Program-made: the position numbers and the translations under genes | Shown: positions 12,097-22,599 of the stretch, piece by piece | How the letters are laid out: each line of letters opens with the position of its first letter | Position numbering within the stretch: the stretch's first letter is position 1 | NCBI GenBank assembly: GCA_012931725.1 | Contig: CM022945.1 | Span: 100,013,951-100,077,950, forward strand | Origin: Litsea cubeba | Lineage: Eukaryota; Streptophyta; Magnoliopsida; Laurales; Lauraceae | DNA length: 64,000 nt | Direction of reading: 5' to 3' | Notes under the pieces: generated by a model | What the model was told of the DNA's origin: nothing | Databases searched by the model: none | Seen by the model: the letters and a program-made list of their open reading frames with translations, nothing else

Positions 12097-12551
12097 CCAG
12101 CTGACCGAAGCAAATAGCATCCATTCGAACCCGATGAGCCTTGAACCGGATTCAATCTCGGAAGGACTCATTATTCAATTGCTTGCCTCTCACCCCTACC
12201 TGGCGATGGGGGCTCATAAGCAGAACCAGGAAAAAAACCTTCCTCCCCAGGCAAAGGGATCCATTGATCAAGGAGCTGAAAGGTTCAAGCCTTTTTTTTA
12301 CTGGATGGGACAAATGGAGTGGTTCCCACCACATGATCCGTTTAGATCAATGGACAGGAAGCCTTTTTCTTTCTCTTCTTCTTCTCACTTCTTCTCCCCG
12401 TTTCCCTGTGCTCACCCTTTCTTTTCCACCCTCCTCTCTCCCTATTCATTCTCTCGCTCTCGGCCCACTCTCCCTCTCTCTGATCTCCTGCTCCGCTGCT
12501 GTTTCACCCTCTCCTCTCTCTTTTTCCACTCTCCCCTGTTGCAGCGCCACC

Positions 12552-12582
<31 letters not shown>

Positions 12583-12756
12583 CTCCTCCTCTCTCCCCAG
12601 CCGCTTGATGCAGCGCCAACTGGCACTGCCTGCGCCTCCCCATTCTCCCAGCGACTCCCCCTTTCTTTCTTTCTTCTCTTCCTCTCTTCTTCCCCTTTCC
12701 CTACACTGCACACCCTTCTTTCTTTTCTCTTTCTTTCTCTTCTTTCTCTCCCTCCT

Positions 12757-12915
12757 CCTTCTTCACCCATTGCGCCCGTACCCACCTGCACGCCCCATCT
12801 TCTTTTTCTTTTTTCTTTCTTTCTCTTCCTCCTCCTTCTTCACCCATTGCGCCCGTACCCACCTGCACGCCCCATCTTCTTTTTCTTTTTTCTTTCTTTC
12901 TCTTCCTCCTCCTTA
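12757..12915 (+). repeat. two-copy tandem repeat, period 77 bp, pyrimidine-rich
   Basis: CTTCACCCATTGCGCCCGTA occurs at 12761 and 12838, and the whole 77-bp unit is repeated almost exactly. It lies within the MULE interior. Confidence 0.93.
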
Positions 12916-13199
12916 GAAAGGGGGAAATGAGAAAAAAAAAAAAAAAAATAGCGGCCCTGGGATTTTTTCTCCACAGGGGCAATAAGTTTTTTTGTGCCAC
13001 TAATTTCCCGCCAGTATGCACCAAATGCCATTTATACGACCTATGCCGTTAATACTAACATAATCTGTTCATTTTGCAAATCAACTAAAACTACAGGTAG
13101 GTTTAGTCAGAAATACGGGGTACTCTGCAAAACGGCTAAAGTCAATGTAAGTATACTGATTTTTTACCTATGATTAATAAGTGTAGTACTTCTACAAAG

Positions 13200-15290
13200 C
13201 TCTTTCAAAATCGTTAGTTGCCTTTTTTAAATCTGCCTTCCCATAAAGACTTTTTTGGACGGTATTTACCTTTGAGAATCTTAGACCAAAAGTAAATTAT
13301 TATTATTTAGGCATCTCGAAACAACATTAGATTTTTATTTTTGTTTCTCTAATTCCTAATCCTCCCTCAGTGATTTGCTTACATATCTCTCTCCACACTT
13401 AATAGTATGGAACATTTTAATTCCATGTTTTGTGCCGAACCGGATTGTAATTGAATTGACGGTCTCTTTTTTGTTGTTCATCATCATGTGTCCTGTGTTT
13501 TGACATTTGGGTCTTGGGCCTTCCTGTATCAGTAGTACTCCAAATCTGAAGGGGGCAGACCTTATTTTATAGGCCTAAAACCTGACTGATGCTTGTGGGT
13601 TCAAGTGCAAAAAATATAATGACATTATTGTGTATCTATCATGTGTGCAGTGATGGAGTGGCAATGGGTATCCATTACCCGTATCCGATCCATAAAGTGG
13701 GGCATGGGCGCTTATTTTCGTCCCGAAAAATGTTTATATATGCACATGTATTAACTTCGGACCTAGACCTCTTGTGTGTGTATGTGGACTTGGACCTGAT
13801 CCCGTTCTGCCATGGTGCACTTCTTGAAAGTGCGTTTTGTGCAGTGTGTTGGGTGGCTCCAACCTGGTTATTAACCAGGTTAAAAATCCAATTCAAACAA
13901 AACCTGGAAATTATGAAAGGTAAACCAAACCTTGAACTGCCAGTGCCAGATCTGGTTCAAGTAGTGTTTTCGCTGCAGTGTGCCGCAAATCTAGTTGGGT
14001 TTCTATCAAGTCAAAATAAGCATTGATTCATTGCTAATTTAATCCATTTGTCACGTTGGGTTTATAATGTCAACCTGGAAACAAAAAAGGTCAACCTGAA
14101 CACAAAATTACCTGGTTCTTTTCTGATTGGGTTGGGGTTTTGGTGAGCAATTGCCACTGCTAGTTACAGTCATGAGCGAACTTACCTTTCAAAGCAGAGA
14201 GAATACCCAGTGTTCAGTGTTTACAAGTGGGCAATCTGAAAGTGAACCCTTCTCCAATTGGACTGAACTATGAGCAATGCCATTGCACAGGAGATAGTGT
14301 TGGTGGGTGGTTAGCGTCCAAGGGAGTTCAGTCACTGTAATATGTTTGAAAGGGGTTTTGTACAATGCTTCGTAGAATGATGTTGCACTCAGAGTCATTT
14401 AAAAAAAGGGTGACTTGAAAGATTCCAGCTCTTTTCCTCCCTCTCTCGTATGCTAAAGTACAGAGGATTGAAGTGAAGCATTGACTTCCAGATAGTGGAT
14501 AACATTAGCCAGTAAAAGGAGAAGCACAAACAACGATCAATATATCGATACACAAAACCAATTAAAAATTAGTTTTGGATGCAGACCCTGTTCCCTTTTA
14601 GCCAACTTGGCAGCTAGGTCCATCCGAGTTGCACCCCAATCAACCAACAGCCAACTTGGCAGAATGGGTTGAGTGTTTTGTCGGGTTAGATCAGTCCAAG
14701 GTCGATCTGCTTCCATGTAGGTGCAAATTCTTTGCTCAAGTCTCATCTGTGATCCCCGAGTGTCTACTTAATCAATACGTTAAAAGCCTCAGAACTGATG
14801 AAATGTCTTAAATCAAGTCTTCTAATTATTTATGACAAAAAATAGACCACTACTCTTCAGCAACCGATGTCCTCGACGACTTTTACTCCGGTGACTCTCA
14901 CTTTGGTAGTAGGTAACTTTTTTTCTCAATTTTTTTTTAGACGACTCACTCTAATTCAGATAGCCTGCTTTGTGATTTGAACCTGAGATGTGGAGGTCTG
15001 TCTTGATACCAAATGTTATGGACCTAACAAATACGCCAAAAGCCCTACAATTGATGAAATGCGTCAAAAGAAGTCTTATAACTATCTATGACCGCGGCAG
15101 TCTAGTATGACATTCCAGTCTGAAAAGTGTGGGGGCAAGAATTGCAGCACATTTATCCCCTACTGAGTATTATATAGGCAGAATCCATAAATCATTAGGG
15201 GAAAAAAAAAGTGAATATCGACTAGGCCAGACTTGGCTGAATCCGTCTTGATAAAAGAATTGATGCTTTTTCACGGCATGGCTAACAATT
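13200..15290. other. intergenic, no recognised feature
   Basis: No gene, TIR pair or LTR was recognised. A short palindrome, AACCTGGTTATTAACCAGGTT, lies at about 13861-13881. Open frames here lack family resemblance. Confidence 0.5.
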
Positions 15291-15335
15291 TCTGATAATT
15301 GTCTCTTAACAATATAAACCTCAGTTTCTCAAAGT

Positions 15336-15602
15336 GGGTTGGTAGCTATCCCTTTTGCCATGTCTCTGCAAATACACAACCCGTCAAAACACATTTTGAC
15401 AGACTTGATCTGACTTGCTTAAGTGACTCGGCACTTAACTCAATGAGTTGTGCAGTTTTTAAAACCGGGTTGGTAGCTATCCCTTTTGCCATGTCTCTGC
15501 AAATACACAACCCGTCAAAACACATTTTGACAGACTTGATCTGACTTGCTTAAGTGACTCGGCACTTAACTCAATGAGTTGTGCAGTTTTTAAAACCGGG
15601 TC
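15336..15602 (+). repeat. two-copy tandem repeat, period 131 bp
   Basis: GGTAGCTATCCCTTTTGCCA occurs at 15341 and 15472. The two units are almost identical, and the beginning of a third (AAAACCGGGT) follows. Near identity implies a recent duplication or homogenisation. Confidence 0.95.
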
Positions 15603-15911
15603 TGGTCCAGGTCTAATATGTCCAGTCTAACATACACAGATTACAACAATCGTGACTAGGCCTTATGGCTAGGATGCAGACCATTTCAGCCATAAACCCA
15701 TGTGAGGCTTGTCCTATAAACCTTTGCTGTTAGGCCCACCTTTTCTTCCGAAAAATCCAAGCCGTTTAGAGAGAGAGAGAGAGAGAGAGAGGAGGAGATT
15801 AAAGAGATGATAAATATTCTATTTTAACTTTAGTACAGAGATTAAAAAAGAGATTACATTAGTTTGAGGGGAGAGAGAGAAGAGAGGTGTGGCGGACAGA
15901 AAGAGACAAAA

Positions 15912-17830
15912 CTAACGGCCGCAGGCCGGGGGGCAGACGGCCGTTTCCTTGGAGGGGCTTGGCGGGAGACTCTTCCCTGCAGCAACAAGGCGTTGCACCA
16001 ACTTCTCCATCCTCTCGCCGTTAGTCTCCGTCAGCAACCGCTTCCCGCCAAAAGGCAGCGACTCCACCCCCTTCTCTTCCAGCATCCTCTTCCCCGCTGC
16101 CGACACGTCATCCATCCACCTCTCCTTTTCCTCTGTCACGAACCCATTTGCCTGCAAATTTTTCAATAAAGAAACAAACCTCCGTCATTATCGCCGTTAG
16201 TGTGTAATAATTGGGCCCACATGGCCTTAAAACTGTGCTTTTTTAACAACTTGTAAATAAGTCATGTAAACAAAATAAGAAAACTGTAAGAACCCACATG
16301 CTTCCACAGAAAGATGGGCCTCACCCTCACTGACATTTATAGCGGGACATATGCAAATGTGGGACCTTGTTCTTCTCGTTTCAGGCCGTTGATGATTATA
16401 GCCCATTTGTCCCTGCCCTATATTAGAAATGGGCCATTCAGAGATGTGACATTGAGGACACCCTCTATTGACCCAATTATTCCTTTCAAAACAATGTGAT
16501 GGGGGAGTAGTGTTTCCTCGACAAGTAGTAAAGTTGGCTCCCGCTTTCCCCCACCTTCCGTACTCCATTGCTATGTATGATGTTACATGGTATGGGGATG
16601 AACGATGATCCATGGATCCACGTCAACTAATACTCTTAACGAACACTAAAATGCTACTAGTACATGTTCCCGTACCTACTAAAACCAACTTCCTTGTCCT
16701 GGCCTACATTTGTAGGACCGGCATTGTCATTTTCTCGCGGGAATCCAATGCCATGACTTTCCCGGGAAACTCTATTTCTTTTGTTTGCACTTCACAAATC
16801 ACAACCCTGTTTCCGTGGGCCCCACATAATGGAGAAATTGAGGGATTGAAAAAAAAAAAAACATAGAGAAGACGAGTGATACCTGAATCCGCACGTAGTC
16901 CGCACGATTCCAACAAAATGCATTTCCGAGCATCTGATCAACGGTCTCCGATACGCCATCTAGAACGATCTCCACCACTGCAGCGGTGGAGCTTCCTCCA
17001 CGCGCTCCGTGATTGCTCCGTCTAGACGGCGCCCTGCTGCTAGACGGGCCGTTACCCAGCGACAGAACCATCAAGTCCTCGACGCCGTTAACTAACGGGA
17101 AGTCCCGCTTATTGTGGAGGACGTGCGTAACTGCCGCGGCCGAGGGATTGTTCATCACCAAACCGCCATCAACCGCCAGGCACGACGTCTTCCCGTCAAC
17201 GGACGTTAACTCGAACGGCTTGAAGTGGCTCGGAGTAGCCGACGTGGCGCGGCAAACCCTCCAGAGCTCGAAATCGAAGCTCGGACAGTCGGACGCGTCG
17301 GCTCGGGAGAAGACGAACGGCGCGGAGCTGTTGAGATCGTAGCAAGGGACGAGGAGAGGCTTACACGTGTCCTTCAAGGTCAAGATCCGGCCGTCCGAAG
17401 CCCTCAGCGCCTCCTTCAGAACCTTCTCTAAGCTCTTCCCGGAGAATCTCCGTTTCCGGCTGAAAACGCCGGCCGGTTTGAACATTTCGGGTTGCTTCTT
17501 CGTCAGGAATCTGACGGCATTCTCCGCCGTGAAAAGAGGCCGGCCATTCCCTCCATCGGCCGTCAGCATTGCGGCGAGAATGCCACCAATGCCGGTGCCG
17601 GCGACAACGTCGAAGTAGTCGGCGATCCGAGCGTCAGGATTGCCGGTCTTGGATCTGATCTGGTCTTCGAGGTGGATCAAAGCCTGACCGGAGACGAGGT
17701 CTTTGATGCCGCCGCCGCCGTCAATGCTGAGAACTCGAGTCTTTTTCCAGAGATTGGGGTTTCCACAGTCGGAAAGCCATTTCTTCTCCAGATTTGTGAA
17801 GATCTCTAGCGTTAGTTTGCTCAGTTCCAT
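15912..17830 (-). CDS. PLP9: patatin-like phospholipase, pPLA-III type (PLP9-like), copy A
   Basis: Exon 1 is 17830-16883 and exon 2 is 16151-15912, joined over a 731-bp GT-AG phase-0 intron (ATTCAG/GTATCA, TTTGCAG/GCA) to give 395 residues. The order is that of plant patatin-like proteins: LSIDGGGG loop near residue 35, GTGIGG at the nucleophile elbow, PLLVPCYDLNSSAPFVFSRAD, FELWRVCRATSATP, and the catalytic-dyad segment AVDGGLVMNNP. In pPLA-III proteins the GXSXG serine is replaced by glycine, as seen here (G-T-G-I-G). The C-terminus, SLPPSPSKETAV..., matches what I recall for Arabidopsis pPLA-IIIbeta. The expected role is lipid acyl hydrolase activity affecting membrane lipids and cell expansion. 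Oddity: the oxyanion loop reads DGGGGIKD, while copy B keeps the glycine after IK. A G-to-D change plus a 6-bp deletion relative to copy B may weaken activity. The frame is otherwise intact. Confidence 0.95.
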
Positions 17831-18298
17831 TTTCCCTCTGTGTTTTTTTTTTTTTTGTCTGCAACGTATCCTGTTTCGAATATCTTCTGTTTTTGGATGT
17901 TTTAAGGGGACAGATTTGGTATGAATGAAGAAAGAAGAAACGATGAATCAAAGGGCACTGATTTGGTAGGCTGTTATTGCAGTTTGGGCCATGGAAAATC
18001 CGTGAAAAGAGATGAATAGAAGAGAGATGGGAAAGAAGGAAAAAGGGATCGAAATCACTACTTATTGAAAAGATGCATTAAACACACAAAAAATGCAGAG
18101 ACAGCTCTCTCTCTCTCTCGCAGTCAGTCTCTTTCTTTCTCACTCTCTTGCAACCGCGAATGGATTTTGGACTCGAGGATTCTTTTTATAAGTGATTCCT
18201 TTGTCCTGTTAAGTTTTTCTCTTTTTTATGTTTTCAGGTGTTTGGTTTTTTCAGTAGTCCATCGGACTAAAGTTTTCTGTACACATGCAGAGGCCATT

Positions 18299-18307
18299 GC
18301 ACGTAGC
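18299..18307 (-). promoter_or_regulatory. decayed G-box position upstream of copy A
   Basis: GCACGTAGC sits where copy B has ACACGTGGC in otherwise aligned upstream sequence (CATGCAG.GGCCA.TGCAC...GCATATC). It is about 470 bp upstream of the copy A start codon. The ACGT core is kept but the CACGTG palindrome is lost. Confidence 0.4.
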
Positions 18308-18388
18308 ATATCCATTCCATACGTAGTTTGGACTTTCGAGGGCCAAAGGGCGGACTCAAAAAATTATAGTTGTGTGTGTGGTGGGGGG

Positions 18389-18450
18389 GACTGGACTCCA
18401 TTTAAAAGGAATGTGGGTGGGGTGAACTGGACTCCATTTAAAAGGAATGT
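18389..18450 (+). repeat. two-copy tandem repeat, period about 37 bp
   Basis: ACTGGACTCCATTTAAAAGG occurs twice in a row in the upstream region of copy A. Confidence 0.9.
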
Positions 18451-18594
18451 TGGGGATGGGGTGTGAAAAAAAAAAAACACATTAATTTTTAAAATATGAA
18501 GGATTTTTCTTTTTTATAAAAAAAATTAACTTTTTTCATGGATGGATCGGGGCTTCAGCCCTCGGACCCATGTATTTGGGTTTGCCCTTGCTAC

Positions 18595-18740
18595 GCCTTA
18601 CGTATAAGCATATAAGGGACTACGAATGCGGGTCACACTTAGCCCCCTCTATAATTGATGGTTACCCGCCTTACGTATAAGCATATAAGGGACTACGAAT
18701 GCGGGTCACACTTAGCCCCCTCTATAATTGATGGTTACCC
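18595..18740 (+). repeat. two-copy tandem repeat, period 73 bp
   Basis: GCCTTACGTATAAGCATATA occurs at 18595 and 18668. The two units are identical by eye, so the duplication is recent. It is absent from copy 2. Confidence 0.95.
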
Positions 18741-19701
18741 TTTTGGCATTCACATTCGTCACCTTAATTTACATTATGACATATTTGCTGTTTTTTTCAC
18801 CTGTTTATTTGTGAGGAATTGAATTCTCATGTATTTGTAGTATTATAATTTTTTAATAGGAAAAAAAAATTATTCAAGAGATGAGGGTTATATTCGATTC
18901 AAGCTGAAGATGCAAATGAGATCCTGGCATTTTCAGGATTTGATTTACTAAATGATGACTTTCAAAACCATGACTCCCATTTATAAACTTAGCCTCTCAC
19001 GGTAACTAGCGATCAGGACAGTATTTGGTTTTGATGTTTATCTTTGGACAAATTTAAATATTGTTAACAACTTTAACCAAAAGAGCTAGATTATTTGATT
19101 TCGAGTTTTGAATATCTAAACACCCTTTCATCAATGGACATACACATTTATTATCAGCTAATCATATTAAGTCTTTTTTTAAACCTTTCTTTTACCCTAT
19201 TTGAACTTTCAGAAATTCTGATAACGATTAGTGGAAATTGCCAACACAATATAATTGAGTATCACACACACAATGCCTAGAGACCGATCCATGTATCTTC
19301 CAATTTAAAGCATCACTCCTTAAACCAACTTGGCCAAACAAAACAAAGGAAAAAACAAAACCTGGAAATTGGGATAGGAGACACAGACTGATACTGTACT
19401 TGAGTTAAAATGGTCATGGGATCCTATGAAAATTTTACTACCTCAGTCTGGACATCTATCTATCTTTGCACAGCAAGATTTTTTTTTTTTTTTTTTTAAC
19501 CCTAGACTAGATAACACCTAGACATTTTGTCACAGGAATCAGGATACAGTTGGAGGATATGGGGGTTGGAAGATGCCTTGCTCTTTCCTTCATTTTATTT
19601 TAAACCATTAACAGTGTTTTGTGTTGGTTGGCAATGGCATTATTTTTCTTCACCAAAGGCAGAAGCAAGCCTGCAAGCGGTTTACCAGTTTCTTAACTAC
19701 C

Positions 19702-19715
19702 CTGACACGTGTCAG
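19702..19715. promoter_or_regulatory. 14-bp palindromic G-box upstream of copy A
   Basis: CTGACACGTGTCAG is a perfect palindrome centred on the G-box CACGTG, a known bZIP/bHLH site. The same 14 bp is kept at 41345-41358 upstream of copy B, inside a block of about 200 bp conserved between copies. Here it is 1.87 kb from the start codon because extra sequence lies between. A second CACGTG at about 19733 is absent from copy B. Confidence 0.5.
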
Positions 19716-19889
19716 AATCGTCCTGGTTTGCGCACGTGTATCTCGGTCGGTATTGCATCGGGCGTTAATTTTGGGGCCCTCGAGACTGCACTGGTGTTGT
19801 TGGGGAATCGACTCGGCGCTGAGTCCGCCGCCTGATATGGATTTCATTTCAAATAATATTCCGCTGGAAAAAGACTGACACTCACTCAT

Positions 19890-20082
19890 CACCCTAAAAA
19901 AAAAAAAATTTATTATAGAAAAAAGACTTTTAGTGATGGTTTTTTTTTTTTTTTTTTTTTTCCGCTGTTAAAAGATTTTCTAGATGTAAGCGCACTTTAT
20001 GTGGAGAAAAAAAAGACACAAAAAGTAACTTTTAGGGGCGGAAAAGAAGCACCGCTAAGGGTTCCCTTCATTTTTTGTAGTG
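19890..20082. mobile_element. CACTA-like miniature element
   Basis: The right end reads inward CACTACAAAAAATGAAGG, the usual CACTA terminus. The left end is a weaker CACCCTAAAAAAA. CAT at 19887-19889 and 20083-20085 would be the 3-bp target-site duplication. The subterminal sequence AGCGGTGC/GGGGCGG is of the kind seen in CACTA elements. At the matching place copy 2 lacks the insert (about 41.51 kb). Confidence 0.55.
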
Positions 20083-20744
20083 CATTTTTCGTGCCTTTTC
20101 AATGTCCGGCTTGCTTAGGATTGTTATATATTGACTTTTAGATCTTCATTTTTAACCACTTATTGCATGTTTTTCCCTTTGTTCTATGCAACACAAACAA
20201 GACCTTAATATTTAGCTCGTATTAGTTCATTTAGTTAGCATTTGATTAATACTACAACTATTTGAGCAGGCTTAGGCGACGTAGCCCATGAGCACCCCTA
20301 ATTGGTTCACATGAAGAGGTCCTTGTAAAGTATTATATGCCTAAATTGGTCGCCTGTCAAAATTATTGGCAAATGATAATACCGTCTCTAAGTGAGTAAT
20401 GTTTCTTTACCCACAAGAATTTGGAAGTTAGGATTTTTTGGACAATATGTGATGGCTTGTCCCCTTTTGTTTGAAATGCCATGTTTCTCTCATCAAAATT
20501 TTAAATAACAGCTACCTATAAAATCTCAAATGAGCTTTTGGAATTTTTGAAATTCCATTATCTTTGCTTTTGATTGGGATTTTAAATGCTCTCTTCCGAG
20601 AAGAGGGATTTGGAATTCCACCTCAAGGTGACAACTTTTGAGAATTTAGCAGTCCCAAGCTCAAAATCGATAAAGTTAGCAACGTACTTCAAAATACATT
20701 GAGGTCGCTTCACTAGATCACGTCCGAGTCAATGAACTATCTTA

Positions 20745-21073
20745 AGGCCTGTTTGGATAAATGAGGAGTGGAGTAAAATGAAGTGGATTTCACATGTGGA
20801 GTAGAGTGAAGAGAAGTATGTTGAAGTTATAGTAGAGTACTTCACTTCACTCCATTTAGATTCTTATTTTGAAGTTAATGTTTGCAGTAGAATCCACTTT
20901 TATTCAAGGAAATTGAAGTATTTAGAGTTGAAATGAAATGGAGTACATGTGGCTCACAACATTACTTCATCTATCAGGCCAGACTCATCCAAACATATTA
21001 GAGTTGAAATTTTAGGCTGTTAGGGCTCATTTAACTTCACTCTATTCTATTTTTTGCCTATCCAAATAAGCCT
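20745..21073. mobile_element. TIR element, MITE-like (about 330 bp)
   Basis: The left end AGGCCTGTTTGGATA pairs with the right end, which read inverted is AGGCTTATTTGGATA. Copy 2 lacks this segment (42.62-42.64 kb). GGCCTGTTTGG ends are common in plant MITEs. No clear target-site duplication was found, so the superfamily is not assigned. Confidence 0.55.
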
Positions 21074-21976
21074 AGAATTTTGACAGATGAAAACTCAAAG
21101 CATGGGTGTTTTACCAATCGGCTATTGTCCTTGAGCAGTGGTAAGAGACAAGAAGAAAAAGCTTGGCAGCAAACTAATAGAAAAAAAAAAACGTTATAGT
21201 TGGCAACTTGGCATTACAGAACCCCTTGTAAAGGCAAGTTTGCTAATTACAATAAAGCCAAAGCTAGTGCCAACAGTAGCTTTGGATTTTAACCCCTGAT
21301 TGGAATTGTAATGCCCATTTATATACTATTTCTTCCTTTTGTCTTTACACTGCACTTTACTTTTATTAATATGGGAAAGTTGAATATTGGTCATTTTGCA
21401 ATGTTTAATTATCAGTTATAGATAAGATCCCAGATGTTTCGTTGTAATGTGATCAACATTTTTAATTTCAAGGATTTGCTTTATGAGCCCTGCTACATGG
21501 ACTAACCCATGGACTGATTCATGAACTAACTCCATGAGTTAGTCCATGTAGACTTTTTGTTGCTTTATAGACTCAGACTCTGTCCCATCAAATAAGAGCA
21601 AAATCAATGCATGTAATAAACAACAACAGGAACATCAAATGACTAATTACTAGACCGTTGAATTTTGAGAATTTACAGCCATACATTTGGGTTGGTTAGC
21701 ATGCATTATTGTCATAAAATAGGTCATGAAAAATTATTGTCAAAGGAAAATGTCAAGATATTTAGATTTTACATATTTCTTTTTCTCTCTTGGTACATTG
21801 TGAAAATGTTGCAGAAAATTAATAAAAAAAATTGTTATTGAAAGATAATGTAATAAAGTTCTCCCAATTTCTTGCTTTGATACTGATAATATTAGGATTT
21901 TATAAAGGAAAGATACATAAGTGGATAACTTCTTTGATATTATATGATGAGGAATATTCATGCAAAAAGCCTATTT

Positions 21977-22106
21977 GGACATACTTTTTGGCATGAATTT
22001 CCCCTATGTTACCCCTTGAATATCCCCTATGTTATCCCTTGAATATCAGTGATATTCAAGGGGTAACATAGGGGTTTGTCCAAAACTCATGCCAAAAAGT
22101 ATGTCC
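21977..22106. repeat. foldback hairpin, MITE-like
   Basis: The outer arms GGACATACTTTTTGGCATGA and TCATGCCAAAAAGTATGTCC are perfect inverted repeats. The inner arms CCCCTATGTTACCCCTTGAA and its complement near 22048-22070 also pair. One inner arm is duplicated on the left side. The whole 130 bp would fold into a long stem. Confidence 0.85.
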
Positions 22107-22137
22107 ATGCAGCATTACTCATATTCATGTGCATCAA

Positions 22138-22175
22138 TCCCTCACCCTATGCTTCCCTCACCATAGGGTGAGGGA
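22138..22175. repeat. short perfect hairpin
   Basis: TCCCTCACCCTATG and CATAGGGTGAGGGA are perfect inverted 14-mers around a 10-bp loop. A third degenerate copy, TCCCTCCCTGTATGGCGAGGGA, follows near 22281. Confidence 0.8.
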
Positions 22176-22599
22176 CACTTACACAACTTTCCTTCTTTAA
22201 ACACGAACATTCATCTTCTACAAATGACCATATATAACATTTTCTTTTTTGCATAATTTTTTTTTCAAATTATGTATGTGTCCCTCCCTGTATGGCGAGG
22301 GATCAATGAATGCATATTAACATTCCTCGTGATGATATTTTCAAAATATCGCGAATATTTATAACACTGGGATGCCTATTGATGCTGCTCCTGGTTCTTA
22401 ATAGCTGAGTAATGGTTTCTTAATCTAGCATTGTCTCCATCATAATGAATAAGAATTAAATACATGATGGCTTGCCCTTGTGTTGTAATAGCTTTCAAGA
22501 GGACATAATAATTAAATGCCATTTGCTTCTGCCATTTATTGTTTCTTTTATATATATGTACAACAAATCTCTTAGTCTGGTAGGCTCATTAGTTTCTCT

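Larger units (their letters stand above)
11672..13168. mobile_element. non-autonomous Mutator-like element, candidate Pack-MULE
   Basis: Both ends carry imperfect terminal inverted repeats of roughly 100 bp. The left end starts GGAAAAAAAACAGTATAC and the inverted right end starts GGTAAAAAATCAGTATAC. Both continue through TTTGCAGAGTA and GACTAAACCTACCTGTAGTT. Flanks are TATGATTTA (11663-11671) and TATGATTAA (13169-13177), a 9-bp target-site duplication with one mismatch, diagnostic of Mutator-like transposition. The interior has no transposase. It holds a coding-like segment (11875-12096), long pyrimidine-rich tracts and a 77-bp tandem repeat. Confidence 0.85.

Noticed and set aside
12035..12916. 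293-residue open frame in the MULE
   Set aside because: Ser/Phe/Leu runs come from pyrimidine-rich DNA and a 77-bp tandem repeat; only the first part resembles coding sequence.
14537..14746. minus-strand frame ending D-L-A-A-K-L-A-K-R-E, reminiscent of RNase H ends
   Set aside because: Only a few residues match, with no upstream ESDS-type motif, poly-A tail or target-site duplication.
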